64,000 bases of DNA. Origin: Sphingomonas alpina. GTDB taxonomy: Bacteria; Pseudomonadota; Alphaproteobacteria; Sphingomonadales; Sphingomonadaceae. The notes below the pieces were generated by a model that searched no databases, was not told the origin of the DNA, and saw only the letters and a program-made list of their open reading frames with translations. The stretch spans positions 4,796,501 through 4,860,500 of the forward strand of contig NZ_CP061038.1 in assembly GCF_014490665.1 (NCBI RefSeq), read 5' to 3'. Below are positions 1-7,780 of this stretch, one piece after another. A program made the translations under genes and the position numbers. Position 1 is the first letter of the stretch. Each line of letters opens with the position of its first letter.

Positions 1-144
1 ATAGCCACGGTCGTCGTTCCGATCGTAACGATCGCTGTAACGGTCATAGCGATCATAGCGCTGAGCCGAAGCAGGGGTCGCGGAAACCAGTGCGGTGGTG
101 CCCATGGCGAGCGCGACGGCGGCGAGGGTGAATTTCTTGAACAT
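1..144 (-). CDS. Secreted RcnB-like protein, 5' part only
   Basis: The gene enters from the left edge and only its first 48 codons are present. The start ATG (complement of 142-144) is preceded by a purine-rich site (GGGAGATC on the minus strand). The product begins MFKKFTLAAVALAMG and continues to a clear Sec signal peptide ending in an AxA motif (PASA), followed by a mature start rich in Arg, Asp and Tyr (QRYDRYDRYSDRYDR). This pattern is typical of small RcnB-like periplasmic proteins of sphingomonads, but the diagnostic C-terminal domain lies outside the window, so the family is an inference. I see no other feature in the gap to position 326. Confidence 0.6.
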   Translation of the reverse strand, partial: MFKKFTLAAVALAMGTTALVSATPASAQRYDRYDRYSDRYDRNDDRGY

Positions 145-326
145 AGTCGATCTCCCGGTCTCGAATGTCGTGACGACGGGATTGTCTGATCGCCGTCGAT
201 GAATTGCTTCTAGGTGATTCGCTTTGAGCCCAGCCTGAATGCGTCCGTTATCGTTGGTTCATGTCGGGCCCGGACCGAATGCGCCAAAGCCACTGGCTGT
301 TGCGCGGTTCGCGGCTATGAGGGCGC

Positions 327-1307
327 GTGCGCATCCTTCAGTCGATCCTGCTTGTACTGTTGCTGGTCCCGACCTGGACCGGGCCGAAACGTCTCGACCT
401 GCTCGGCAGGGACGCGCGAATCGACGTGAAACGCGTGCGGCTCGACGCGGACGACCCTGCGCGGCGACGGGTCGGGCAACTGACCTGGCTTGGCGGTGTG
501 CAATTGAGCAGCCCCGATCCGACCTTTGGCGGATTTTCGTCGATGCGCGTACAGGGCGATCGCTTCACGCTGCTTAGCGATGGCGGCAACATCGTCAGCT
601 TCGCGCTGGACCGCTACGGGCGACTGAGCGACCCGCATTTTGCGGAGCTTCCCGATGGTCCGGGCAATGGCTGGCAGAAGAGAGACCGCGACAGCGAATC
701 GCTGGTCGTGGATCCGGCGAGCGGCGATGTCTGGGTCGGGTTCGAGCGGGCCAATGCGATCTGGCGCTATGATTCGTCGCTGACTCGGGTGCGGGGACAT
801 GCCGCGCCGCCGGTCATGGCGCGGTGGGACGAGAATGGCGGCCCGGAGACGATGGTGCGGATGCCCGATGGCGGAATGATCGTCATCGCCGAAACGACCA
901 AGTGGCGGCACCGTGCAGCCCGCAAGGCAGTCCGATTCGCCGGCGATCCGGTCGCGCACCCGAATCAGGGGTTTCAGTTCGGCTATCTGCCGCCCGCAGG
1001 CTATGATCCGAGCGACGCGACGCTGTTGCCCGACGGGCGCCTGCTGATCCTCAATCGCCGATTCGCCCTGCCCTTCAAATTCTCGGCGAAGCTCACGATT
1101 GTCGATCCGGCCCAGATCCGGCCCCGCGCGGTGGTGCGGGGCCGCGAGATCGCGACGCTCGCAGCGCCGCTGATCCATGACAATTTCGAAGGGATCGTGG
1201 CGACGCGCGAAGGGCGCGACACGATCGTCTGGATTGTCTCGGACGATAACCAGCTCGTGCTGGAACGTACGTTGCTGCTCAAATTCAGGCTGGAGCCGGG
1301 CGGCTGA
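327..1307 (+). CDS. Esterase-like activity of phytase family protein
   Basis: This 326-residue exported protein starts with GTG and has a hydrophobic leader (RILQSILLVLLLV) that could be a signal peptide or N-terminal anchor. The rest looks like the phytase-type beta-propeller family (PF13449). Recognisable segments are FGGFSSMRV near residue 68, LLSDGGNIVSFALD, the SESLVVDPASGDVWVGFE strand and the closing NFEGIVATREG...WIVSDDN motif near residue 290. Members are secreted and predicted to hydrolyse phospho- or carboxy-esters, but the substrate is not known from sequence. An ATG at 317 is in another frame, so GTG 327 is the best start. The gene converges on rpmB across two strong hairpins. 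Confidence 0.75.
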   Translation: MRILQSILLVLLLVPTWTGPKRLDLLGRDARIDVKRVRLDADDPARRRVGQLTWLGGVQLSSPDPTFGGFSSMRVQGDRFTLLSDGGNIVSFALDRYGRLSDPHFAELPDGPGNGWQKRDRDSESLVVDPASGDVWVGFERANAIWRYDSSLTRVRGHAAPPVMARWDENGGPETMVRMPDGGMIVIAETTKWRHRAARKAVRFAGDPVAHPNQGFQFGYLPPAGYDPSDATLLPDGRLLILNRRFALPFKFSAKLTIVDPAQIRPRAVVRGREIATLAAPLIHDNFEGIVATREGRDTIVWIVSDDNQLVLERTLLLKFRLEPGG

Positions 1308-1338
1308 TCGAGCCGCGCTGCAGACGCGTTTAGCGGCA

Positions 1339-1407
1339 CCGGCCCGCTCCCTCATCCGCCGCCAACAGACTTTGCTGTATGGATGGGCGGATGAGGGAGC
1401 GGGCCGG
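1339..1407. repeat. Perfect 22-bp inverted repeat
   Basis: The arms at 1339-1360 and 1386-1407 are exact reverse complements over 22 bases and enclose a 25-base loop. The structure lies between the convergent esterase-like gene and rpmB. There is no T run directly after either arm, so it is not a classical terminator by itself, but it abuts a second hairpin. Confidence 0.85.
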
Positions 1408-1450
1408 CGCCGCTTTGAAAATCGCCTTTTCGCGAATTTTCAAAGCGGCG
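1408..1450. terminator. Perfect 15-bp hairpin, probable bidirectional terminator
   Basis: The arms at 1408-1422 and 1436-1450 are exact complements. The arms contain A4 and T4 next to the loop and the loop itself holds TTTT (1427-1430). It starts immediately after the 22-bp repeat and lies 23 bases from the rpmB stop, so it probably ends transcription from both convergent genes. Confidence 0.55.
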
Positions 1451-1472
1451 CGTCGGCGCCCGGATCAGCAGC

Positions 1473-1769
1473 TCAGGCGGCGACCGCCGTGGAGAGCTTC
1501 TTGCGGACGTCGCGCTTCAGGCGGCGTGCACGCAGCGACAGCTTGTCGTCGGTCGTCTTGACCAGCCAGTTGTCGAGGCCGCCGACATGCTCCACCGAAC
1601 GCAGACCATGGGTCGAGACACGCAGCTTCACGCTGGTGCCCAGTGCTTCCGACATCAAAGTCACATTCTGCAGATTCGGCAGAAAGGTACGCTTGGTCTT
1701 GTTGTTGGCGTGGGAAACATTGTTCCCTACCAGCCGGCCCTTGCCGGTCAGCTCGCAAATCCGCGACAT
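1473..1769 (-). CDS. rpmB: 50S ribosomal protein L28
   Basis: This 98-residue protein is ribosomal protein L28, a component of the large subunit. The family signature is intact: [12 protein letters not shown] at the N-terminus, [14 protein letters not shown] at about residues 15-28, then the basic C-terminus [13 protein letters not shown]. An upstream in-frame extension exists to 1880, but family length and the conserved MSR start place the ATG at 1769. The gene stands alone and converges with the esterase-like gene. Confidence 0.97.
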   Translation of the reverse strand: MSRICELTGKGRLVGNNVSHANNKTKRTFLPNLQNVTLMSEALGTSVKLRVSTHGLRSVEHVGGLDNWLVKTTDDKLSLRARRLKRDVRKKLSTAVAA

Positions 1770-1941
1770 GATCGTATCCTGAAGGTCAGGGCCATGACGG
1801 CCCGGTAATCCCATGAAGGCGGCGCGGATACCCGAGACAGGGCAGTGCGTCAACCGATTCAGACTTTGGCGTGCAACCAACGGTGCGGGTGCGACGTTTG
1901 GTTACGGTAACGATTCGATTGAGTCGATCCAGGAGAATGCC

Positions 1942-2223
1942 ATGCGCGCGCTGTTGATCCTTATTGGCCTTGCCGCCCTTGTCGTCGTCGGCCTGATGTC
2001 GTTTGGCTTGCTGACGTTCAAAGGCACCCCGGGGTCGCTGCCCACGGTCAAGCTCGAAGGCGGTTCCGCGCCGAAGGTCAAGGCCGATATGGCGACGATC
2101 TCGGTTGGAACGGAGAACAAGACGATCGACGTGCCGACGGTCGGCACCACTCAGAAGACGATCACTGTCCCCACGGTGAAGATGGATACGCCGGCGAGCA
2201 ACGCCGCCGCTCCGGCGAAATAA
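1942..2223 (+). CDS. Small membrane-anchored or exported hypothetical protein
   Basis: The 93-residue product starts at ATG 1942 behind a good Shine-Dalgarno sequence (AGGAG at 1931). Residues 1-23 (RALLILIGLAALVVVGLMSFG) form one membrane segment. The rest is a short soluble tail with threonine- and valine-rich repeats of the type TIDVPTVGTTQKTITVPTV, and an Ala/Pro end. The tail probably faces the periplasm. I do not recognise the family. It reads toward tadA, 56 bases away. Confidence 0.7.
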   Translation: MRALLILIGLAALVVVGLMSFGLLTFKGTPGSLPTVKLEGGSAPKVKADMATISVGTENKTIDVPTVGTTQKTITVPTVKMDTPASNAAAPAK

Positions 2224-2279
2224 CGCCACATGGTGCCGGCGGGCTGGTCCGGCCGGCACCGGGCGGGCATAGGGCATTC

Positions 2280-2729
2280 ATGTTCCCGATGCCTGCCCCG
2301 ATGCGCGCCGCGCTCGACGCTGCACTATCCGCCGCCGGCAATGACGAGGTCCCCGTCGGTGCAGCGGTCGTGCGCGCCGGGGAAATCATCGCGATTTCCG
2401 CCAATGCCCCGCGCACGCTTCACGATCCCACCGCCCATGCCGAGATCCGGGCGATTCGCGCGGCCGCCGCGCTGATCGGGTCGGATCGGCTGGAAGACTG
2501 TGATTTGTGGGTGACGCTGGAGCCATGCGCGATGTGCGCCGGGGCGATCGCCCATGCCCGGATCGCCCGGCTCTATTATGGTGCGGAAGATCCGAAGGGC
2601 GGAGCGGTCGCGCATGGCCCGCGCTTCTTCAGCCAGTCCACCTGCCATCACCGGCCCGAAATCTATGCGGGAATCGGCGAGGAAGAGGCAGCCGCACTGC
2701 TGAAGGATTTTTTCGCCGCGCGGCGTTAG
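2280..2729 (+). CDS. tadA: tRNA-specific adenosine deaminase
   Basis: The 149-residue enzyme converts adenosine 34 to inosine in the tRNA wobble position. The zinc-dependent deaminase signature is complete: HAEI with His53 and the proton-shuttling Glu55, then PCAMCAGA with Cys83 and Cys86 as zinc ligands. Length and motif spacing match bacterial TadA rather than a free cytidine deaminase. An alternative ATG lies at 2289 (MPAPMR). Confidence 0.93.
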   Translation: MFPMPAPMRAALDAALSAAGNDEVPVGAAVVRAGEIIAISANAPRTLHDPTAHAEIRAIRAAAALIGSDRLEDCDLWVTLEPCAMCAGAIAHARIARLYYGAEDPKGGAVAHGPRFFSQSTCHHRPEIYAGIGEEEAAALLKDFFAARR

Positions 2730-2741
2730 CCACAAACATGT

Positions 2742-2830
2742 CCGTTCGCCCTGAGCCTGTCGAAGGGCCGCTTCCCGCAGGCGATGGCCTGTTGGGAGCG
2801 GCGGGGCTTCGACAAGCTCAGCTCGAACGG
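2742..2830. repeat. REP-like imperfect inverted repeat
   Basis: Left arm 2742-2765 and right arm 2807-2830 match at 21 of 24 positions when one is reverse complemented (arm core CTGAGC and TGTCGAAG). The sequence resembles the dispersed palindromic repeats common between sphingomonad genes. It sits between convergent tadA and the OmpA-type lipoprotein gene. Confidence 0.8.
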
Positions 2831-2855
2831 TAGTGGGGGAGGAGGCGCGGCTTAC

Positions 2856-3530
2856 TTAGCGCAGATCGCTTTCGGGGATCGGCACGATCTTGATCTCTAC
2901 CCGACGGTTGGCGGCGCGCCCTTCCTCGGTGTCGTTCGAAGCGATCGGCTGCGATTCGCCGAATCCGCGCGTGCCGATGCGTGCCGCCTGGACGCCGCGG
3001 GTGGTGAGATAATCGGCGACCGACACCGCACGCCGTTCCGACAGGCTCTGGTTGTACACGTCGCTACCGGTCGAATCGGTATGCCCGTACACATCGACAT
3101 AGGTGCGATTATACTCGCCGAGTACCTGGCCGACCTGATCGAGCGTTTGCCGGAAGCTGGGCGCGACGGTTGCACTGTCGGTGGCGAAATTGATTCCCGA
3201 AGGAATGTTGAGGATCAGATCGTCGCCCTGGCGGATGACCCGGACATCGGTACCGGCGGTGCGGGCGCGCATCTCGCGCTCCTGCTTGTCCATATAGGCG
3301 CCGATGCCGGCACCGGCGAGGCCGCCGATGCCGGCGCCGAGGATCTTCTCGGTCCGGTCGTTGCGGCCGCCGACCAGGTCACCGAGCAGATACCCGCCCA
3401 GTGCGCCGCCGATGCCGCCGATCGCTGCCTTTGAAAGGCGCCGTTCGCCAGTCTCGGGGTCGGTGGTGCAGGCGCTGGTGGCGACCAGTGCGGCAAGCGT
3501 TGCGCCGAGCAACAACCTGGATTTGATCAC
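2856..3530 (-). CDS. OmpA family lipoprotein with glycine zipper
   Basis: The 224-residue protein has a lipoprotein signal (ATSAC, lipidated Cys21), a glycine-rich zipper segment at about residues 36-85 (IGGIGGALGGYLLG, GAGIGGLAGAGIGAYMD), and a C-terminal OmpA-like peptidoglycan-binding domain (about 105-220). The domain contains NFATDSATV, YGHTDSTGS, SERRAVSVADYL and NRRVEI. This is the YiaD-like architecture: an envelope lipoprotein that tethers the outer membrane to the wall. Translation starts at GTG 3530 behind AAGGGAG on the minus strand. It is divergent from the CNNM-type transporter. Confidence 0.9.
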   Translation of the reverse strand: MIKSRLLLGATLAALVATSACTTDPETGERRLSKAAIGGIGGALGGYLLGDLVGGRNDRTEKILGAGIGGLAGAGIGAYMDKQEREMRARTAGTDVRVIRQGDDLILNIPSGINFATDSATVAPSFRQTLDQVGQVLGEYNRTYVDVYGHTDSTGSDVYNQSLSERRAVSVADYLTTRGVQAARIGTRGFGESQPIASNDTEEGRAANRRVEIKIVPIPESDLR

Positions 3531-3584
3531 GTAAATTCTCCCTTGAGGTCATCCCGAGCCATTAGAGCGAGCCATGGTTTCGAA

Positions 3585-3598
3585 CGACCGAACGGTCG
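3585..3598. promoter_or_regulatory. Palindrome CGACCG-AA-CGGTCG, possible operator
   Basis: A perfect 6+2+6 palindrome lies in the 170-bp divergent gap between the OmpA-type lipoprotein gene and the transporter gene, 55 bases upstream of the lipoprotein start. Its form suits a dimeric repressor, but no regulator is visible nearby, so function is a guess. Confidence 0.3.
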
Positions 3599-3701
3599 CA
3601 ATAACTCGTCCTGTCGCGCGATTGTTCCGCATCCGATTTGAACGAAAGATGATCGCGCTGTTGTGAAGCAGACAGATTCGCGCCAAAGGAACAGGAGCGT
3701 C

Positions 3702-5014
3702 ATGGCACCGCTTCCCCCTTTCCCTGGATCGACGTTGCGATCATCCTCGCGCTGGTCGCGTTGAACGGCGTTTTCGCGATGTCGGAACTGGCGATCGTCT
3801 CGTCGCGCAAGGCGCGGCTCGAGGCGATGGCGCGTACCGGCAAGCGCGGCGCTAGGTCGGCAATTCAGCTCGCCGCCGATCCCGGAAAATTCCTCTCCAC
3901 GGTGCAGATCGGCATTACGCTGATCGGCATTCTCGCCGGCGCCTATTCCGGCGCCAGTCTCGGTGCACCGGTCGCAGCCCGGCTGCACTGGCTCGGCCTG
4001 TCGGACGACACGACCGCAACAATCGGCTTCGCGCTGGTCATCACCATCACCACCTATGCCTCGCTGATCATTGGCGAGCTGGTGCCCAAGCAGATCGCCC
4101 TTCGCGCGCCGGAGCCGATCGCGGCATTCATGGCGGCGCCGATGCGCTGGCTCGCCTGGGGAACCGCGCCGATCGTGTGGTTGCTCGATTCGACCAGCGC
4201 CTTGCTGTTCCGGCTGATGGGGCTGAAGCGCGAGACCGAGGATCATGTCACGGCGGAGGAACTCCATCTGATCGTCGCAGAGGCGTCAAAATCCGGCGTG
4301 ATCGAGGAGCATGAACGCTCGATCATCTCGGGCGTGGTGCGGCTGGCCGATCGTCCGGTGCGCGAAGTGATGACGCCGCGCACCGATATCGACTGGATCG
4401 ATGTCGGGCTCGACGCCGACGGCATCCGTGCTGCGCTGATGGAGGCATCGCACAGCCGTCTGCCGGTTGCCGAAGGGTCGGTCGATGCGGTGATCGGCGT
4501 GGTGCAGGCGCGCGACGTGGCGATCGCGCTGCTCAGCGGGGCGCCGCTCGACCTGCGCGCCTTGATGCGCCAGGCGCCGGTCGTGCTCGATCAGCTCGAC
4601 GCGATGGATGCGCTGATCGCACTGCGCGAAGCCGAAGTACCGATGGCGCTGCTGCATGACGAATATGGCCATTTCGAAGGCATTGTGACGCCCGCCGACC
4701 TGCTCGCGGCGATCGCCGGCGAATTTGCGTCGGATACCGACCCCGACGACAGCCCTTCAGTGGTCGAGCGCGACGATGGATCGCTGCTTGTCGCGGGGCA
4801 GATGGCGGCCGATGCGCTGGCCGAACGGCTCGGCATCGACCTGCCCGAGGACCGCGATTATGCGACCGTCGCCGGCCTGGCGCTGGCGGTGTTCCGCCAT
4901 TTGCCGGGCGAGGGCGAGAGCTTTGTCGAGCAGGGCTGGAAGTTCGAGGTGGTCGATCTCGACGGCCGCCGGATCGACAAGCTGCTGGTCAGCGCGGCGA
5001 AGCGCAGAGGCTGA
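3702..5014 (+). CDS. CNNM/CorC-type hemolysin family transporter (apparent frameshift at start)
   Basis: The uninterrupted frame 3761-5014 encodes 417 residues: a DUF21/CNNM transmembrane domain (about 1-170), a pair of CBS domains (about 200-310, with REVMTPRTDIDWID) and a CorC_HlyC C-terminal domain (about 330-415). Such proteins are linked to magnesium or cobalt efflux. The frame lacks a good start: TTG 3761 falls inside the first membrane helix, and the preceding in-frame codons still encode the expected helix (PFPWIDVAIILALVA). An ATG at 3702 with an ideal site (AGGAG) is one base out of frame. One more C in the C5 run at 3714-3718 would give MAPLPPFPWID and a full-length protein. Product call is firm; whether the gene is intact is not. 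Confidence 0.8.
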
Positions 5015-5016
5015 AA

Positions 5017-5511
5017 ATGGACGATGGTTTCGTCGCGCGTGTTTCGCGCTGGCGTGCCGGCCTGCTGGTGCTGGGCGCGCTCGGCTTCGTCGCCGCCGCC
5101 GTCTTCGTCATGCAGACCAAGGGGCTGACCGATCTCCGGGCGCTGATCACTGGCTGGCTGGGTGCTCTGTTTTTCGGGGCTTGTGCGCTGGTCGGCGCAC
5201 GCCAGCTGTTCCGTACCGGTCCGGTGATGGAAATCGATGCGCGGGGCATTTTATGGCGGCGTTGGTCGGATGAGCGGATTCCCTGGTCTGCGATCGAACG
5301 CGCCGAAGCCATGAGCCTGGGGCGCCAGCGCTTCCTGGCGCTCTGGCTGCAGGATCCGGAACGGTATCGGTCGGCGCATGTGCTGGGCAGAGTCGCGGGG
5401 GCCAACAAGTCGATGGGGTTCGGCGACATTGCGCTCAGTGTTTCGGGGACCGACCGCAGCTTCGCGGATCTCGCCGCGGCTTTCGACCGCTATGCGCCGG
5501 ATCGGCCCTAA
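5017..5511 (+). CDS. Two-helix membrane protein of unknown function (STM3941-like)
   Basis: The 164-residue product starts 2 bases after the transporter stop, so the two genes are probably cotranscribed. Residues about 14-33 and 42-60 are hydrophobic helices. The remainder is soluble with a PH-like pattern (VMEIDARGILWRRWSDERIPWSAI) similar to the STM3941 family. The order of helices then a strand-rich domain suggests a membrane-associated cytoplasmic module. No catalytic residues are evident. Confidence 0.6.
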   Translation: MDDGFVARVSRWRAGLLVLGALGFVAAAVFVMQTKGLTDLRALITGWLGALFFGACALVGARQLFRTGPVMEIDARGILWRRWSDERIPWSAIERAEAMSLGRQRFLALWLQDPERYRSAHVLGRVAGANKSMGFGDIALSVSGTDRSFADLAAAFDRYAPDRP

Positions 5512-5540
5512 AGCCTTGTCGGGTTGAACCGATCCACCTG

Positions 5541-5820
5541 ACGGCGATTCAATGGAATTGCCTGATGCGGCAAGATGACGGTCGGACGAGGCACGGGTCG
5601 CACGCTCTCTTCCCGCTCTTTCACATGGCCGCGAAGCATCGGGCGTTTATCCCCCTGTTTCGATCGAAACGGCCCCTGTTATTGCCCCTGTTCTCTCCTG
5701 TTTTCATAACAGGGGCGAAGTCGGGCAAGGTATTGAATACAAACGCGTAATCCGGCGACCGAATCCAACATAACAGGGGCTGGAATTTAACGCCAAAAAA
5801 ACAGGGGATAACAGGGGCGG
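5541..5820 (+). repeat. 280-bp dispersed intergenic element, copy A
   Basis: This fills most of the 329-bp gap between convergent genes and matches, in opposite orientation, the element at 30356-30636. It holds eight octamers: CCCCTGTT at 5652, 5673, 5685 and (one mismatch) 5695, then AACAGGGG at 5708, 5772, 5800 and 5810. The central pair (5695-5702 and 5708-5715) forms a hairpin with a 5-base loop. Blocks conserved with copy B include 5611-5628, 5742-5757 and 5762-5780, and weaker similarity continues left to 5541. No protein is encoded. Confidence 0.85.
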
Positions 5821-5840
5821 GGGTGAGAGGCCGACGGGTC

Positions 5841-6458
5841 CTAGCCGCCGAGCTTGCCAAACTCCGCTTCATAGGCTGCACGGTCGCCGGCGGTCAGCAG
5901 CTTGGCCTGCTCGACCCAGCGGTCGCGGGCGATTCGGCCCTTGAACGTGCCGAGCTTCGCATCGAGCTCTTCGATTTCCGCCGGGCTCATCGCTGCAATC
6001 TGATCGACGCGAGTCACGCCCAGTTCGGCGAGTTGCGCGGCGAGTTTTGGTCCAAGCCCCTTGAGCTGGGTGATCGCGCCGGCAAGCACCGGTTCGACCG
6101 GCGAGTTCGCGACCATGTCGGCCGCGAGTGCCGCCGGGCTGGCATCGAACGCGGCGGCCGCGACGATCGGTTCGTCCGCGAGCGGCGGCGGGGGAGCAGG
6201 CGGTGCGACGGGAGGCGGCGCAACCGCTTCGGGCGCCACGACCGTCGCGGGAGGGGGCGATGCAACTGCTGCGGGCGATGCGGGCTGCGTGTCTGCCGCC
6301 TGGGCATCGATGGTCTTGCGATGCTCCTCGGTGACGGCCTGCGCCGCCACGCGGTCGCGCTTGCGCTTGATGCCCCACCAGATGCCGATGATCACGATCA
6401 CCGCGAACACGGCGATGAGGATCAGTGGTACGATAGTGATCGTCGACTGGGCGGCCAT
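5841..6458 (-). CDS. Membrane-anchored helix-hairpin-helix protein
   Basis: The 205-residue product has an N-terminal membrane helix (about 8-29, IVPLILIAVFAVIVIIGIWW), a basic stop-transfer KRKRDR, a long Ala/Pro-rich linker (about 55-105), and a C-terminal helix-hairpin-helix domain (about 128-200). The HhH starts LKGLGPKLAAQLAELGVTRV and continues with FKGRIARDRWVEQAKLL. This C-terminal module is the type found after NADH dehydrogenase subunit E-like proteins in alphaproteobacteria. It may bind DNA or a protein; function is unknown. Confidence 0.7.
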   Translation of the reverse strand: MAAQSTITIVPLILIAVFAVIVIIGIWWGIKRKRDRVAAQAVTEEHRKTIDAQAADTQPASPAAVASPPPATVVAPEAVAPPPVAPPAPPPPLADEPIVAAAAFDASPAALAADMVANSPVEPVLAGAITQLKGLGPKLAAQLAELGVTRVDQIAAMSPAEIEELDAKLGTFKGRIARDRWVEQAKLLTAGDRAAYEAEFGKLGG

Positions 6459-6514
6459 GATTGATGCTCCGTTGCTCTTCGAACCGATGCTAACTCAGCC
6501 TTGCCGACAAAGCA

Positions 6515-7780
6515 TCACCCGGCGATGCGCTGGATCTCGCGCCAGCCGATATCGCTGCGGCTGAAGCCGGTCGGAAAGTCGATTGCCGCAACACCGCGAT
6601 AAGCGGCTGCCTTGGCAGACGCAGCGTCGATTCCGGTCCCGGTGACCGCCAGCACCCGTCCGCCCGATGCGACGAGCGTCTTGCCGTCGCGGCGTGTCCC
6701 GGCCTGGAAGACCCGGGCACCGGTCGCTTCCGCCGCCTCGATGCCTGCGATCGCACCGCCGCTCTCGGGCGTACCGGGATAGCCATTGGCGGCCATCACC
6801 ACGGTCAAGGCGGTGTCTTCAGCGAAGGCCGGCGCCGGATGGTCGGCCAGCGTTCCCTGCGCGGTCGCCAGCATCAGGTCGAGCAGATCGCCCTGGAAGC
6901 GCATCATCAGCACCTGGCATTCGGGATCGCCGAAGCGGACATTATATTCGATCAGCTTGGGCCCCGCGTCGGTCAGCATGAGCCCGGCATAGAGCACGCC
7001 CGAAAATGGCGTACCCATCGCCGCCATCGCCGCGATGGTCGGCGCGACGATCTCGTCGAGCGCGCGCTGTTCCAGCTGCGGCGTGAGCACCGGCGCCGGG
7101 CTATAGGCCCCCATGCCGCCGGTATTGGGACCGACATCGCCATCGCCGACGCGCTTGTGATCCTGCGCCGATCCGAACGGCACCATCGTCGTGCCGTCGG
7201 TCAGGACGAACAGGCTGACTTCCTCGCCTTCGAGAAACTCCTCGATCACGGCTTCGGCGCCCGATACCGAAAACAGGTCCGTGATCGCGCCTTCGGCTTC
7301 GTCGCGAGTCATCGCCACCGTCACGCCCTTGCCGGCGGCAAGGCCATCGGCCTTCACCACGACCGGAATGGCGAAATCGTCGAGCGCCGCCATCCCGCCC
7401 TGGCGTGAGGTGACCTTGGCATAGGCCGCGGTCGGGATATTGGCGCGGGAGCACAGATCCTTGGTGAAACCCTTCGATCCCTCCAACTGCGCCGCCGCTT
7501 TGTCCGGTCCGAACACTGGCAGGCCCATGGTACGGATATTGTCGGCAAGCCCGTCGACCAAAGGCGCTTCCGGCCCGATCACGACGAAGCCGATCGAATG
7601 GCGAATGCAGAAATCGATCACCGCGCGATGGTCGGCCGGGTCAAGCGCGACCAGCTCGGCATGCTCGGCGATGCCGGGATTTCCGGGCGCGGCATAGAGT
7701 TTCGTCAGCGTCGACGATTGCGCCAGCCGCCATGCCAGCGCATGTTCGCGGCCACCCGATCCAATCAACAGGACATTCAT
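6515..7780 (-). CDS. purD: Phosphoribosylamine--glycine ligase (GAR synthetase)
   Basis: PurD joins glycine to phosphoribosylamine with ATP in step 2 of purine synthesis. The 421-residue product starts [17 protein letters not shown], with the glycine-rich N-domain, and has the ATP-grasp region with [17 protein letters not shown] near residue 190 and the signature VRFGDPECQ near residue 290. An in-frame extension reaches 7954 but is antisense to xseA; the GGREHA motif fixes the ATG at 7780. This ATG overlaps the xseA ATG on the other strand. Confidence 0.96.
   Translation of the reverse strand: MNVLLIGSGGREHALAWRLAQSSTLTKLYAAPGNPGIAEHAELVALDPADHRAVIDFCIRHSIGFVVIGPEAPLVDGLADNIRTMGLPVFGPDKAAAQLEGSKGFTKDLCSRANIPTAAYAKVTSRQGGMAALDDFAIPVVVKADGLAAGKGVTVAMTRDEAEGAITDLFSVSGAEAVIEEFLEGEEVSLFVLTDGTTMVPFGSAQDHKRVGDGDVGPNTGGMGAYSPAPVLTPQLEQRALDEIVAPTIAAMAAMGTPFSGVLYAGLMLTDAGPKLIEYNVRFGDPECQVLMMRFQGDLLDLMLATAQGTLADHPAPAFAEDTALTVVMAANGYPGTPESGGAIAGIEAAEATGARVFQAGTRRDGKTLVASGGRVLAVTGTGIDAASAKAAAYRGVAAIDFPTGFSRSDIGWREIQRIAG

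Noticed and set aside
5652..5817. The repeated octamers as plasmid replication iterons or a CRISPR array
   Set aside because: Octamers are in mirror order with uneven spacing, there is no rep or cas gene, and a second copy lies 25 kb away.
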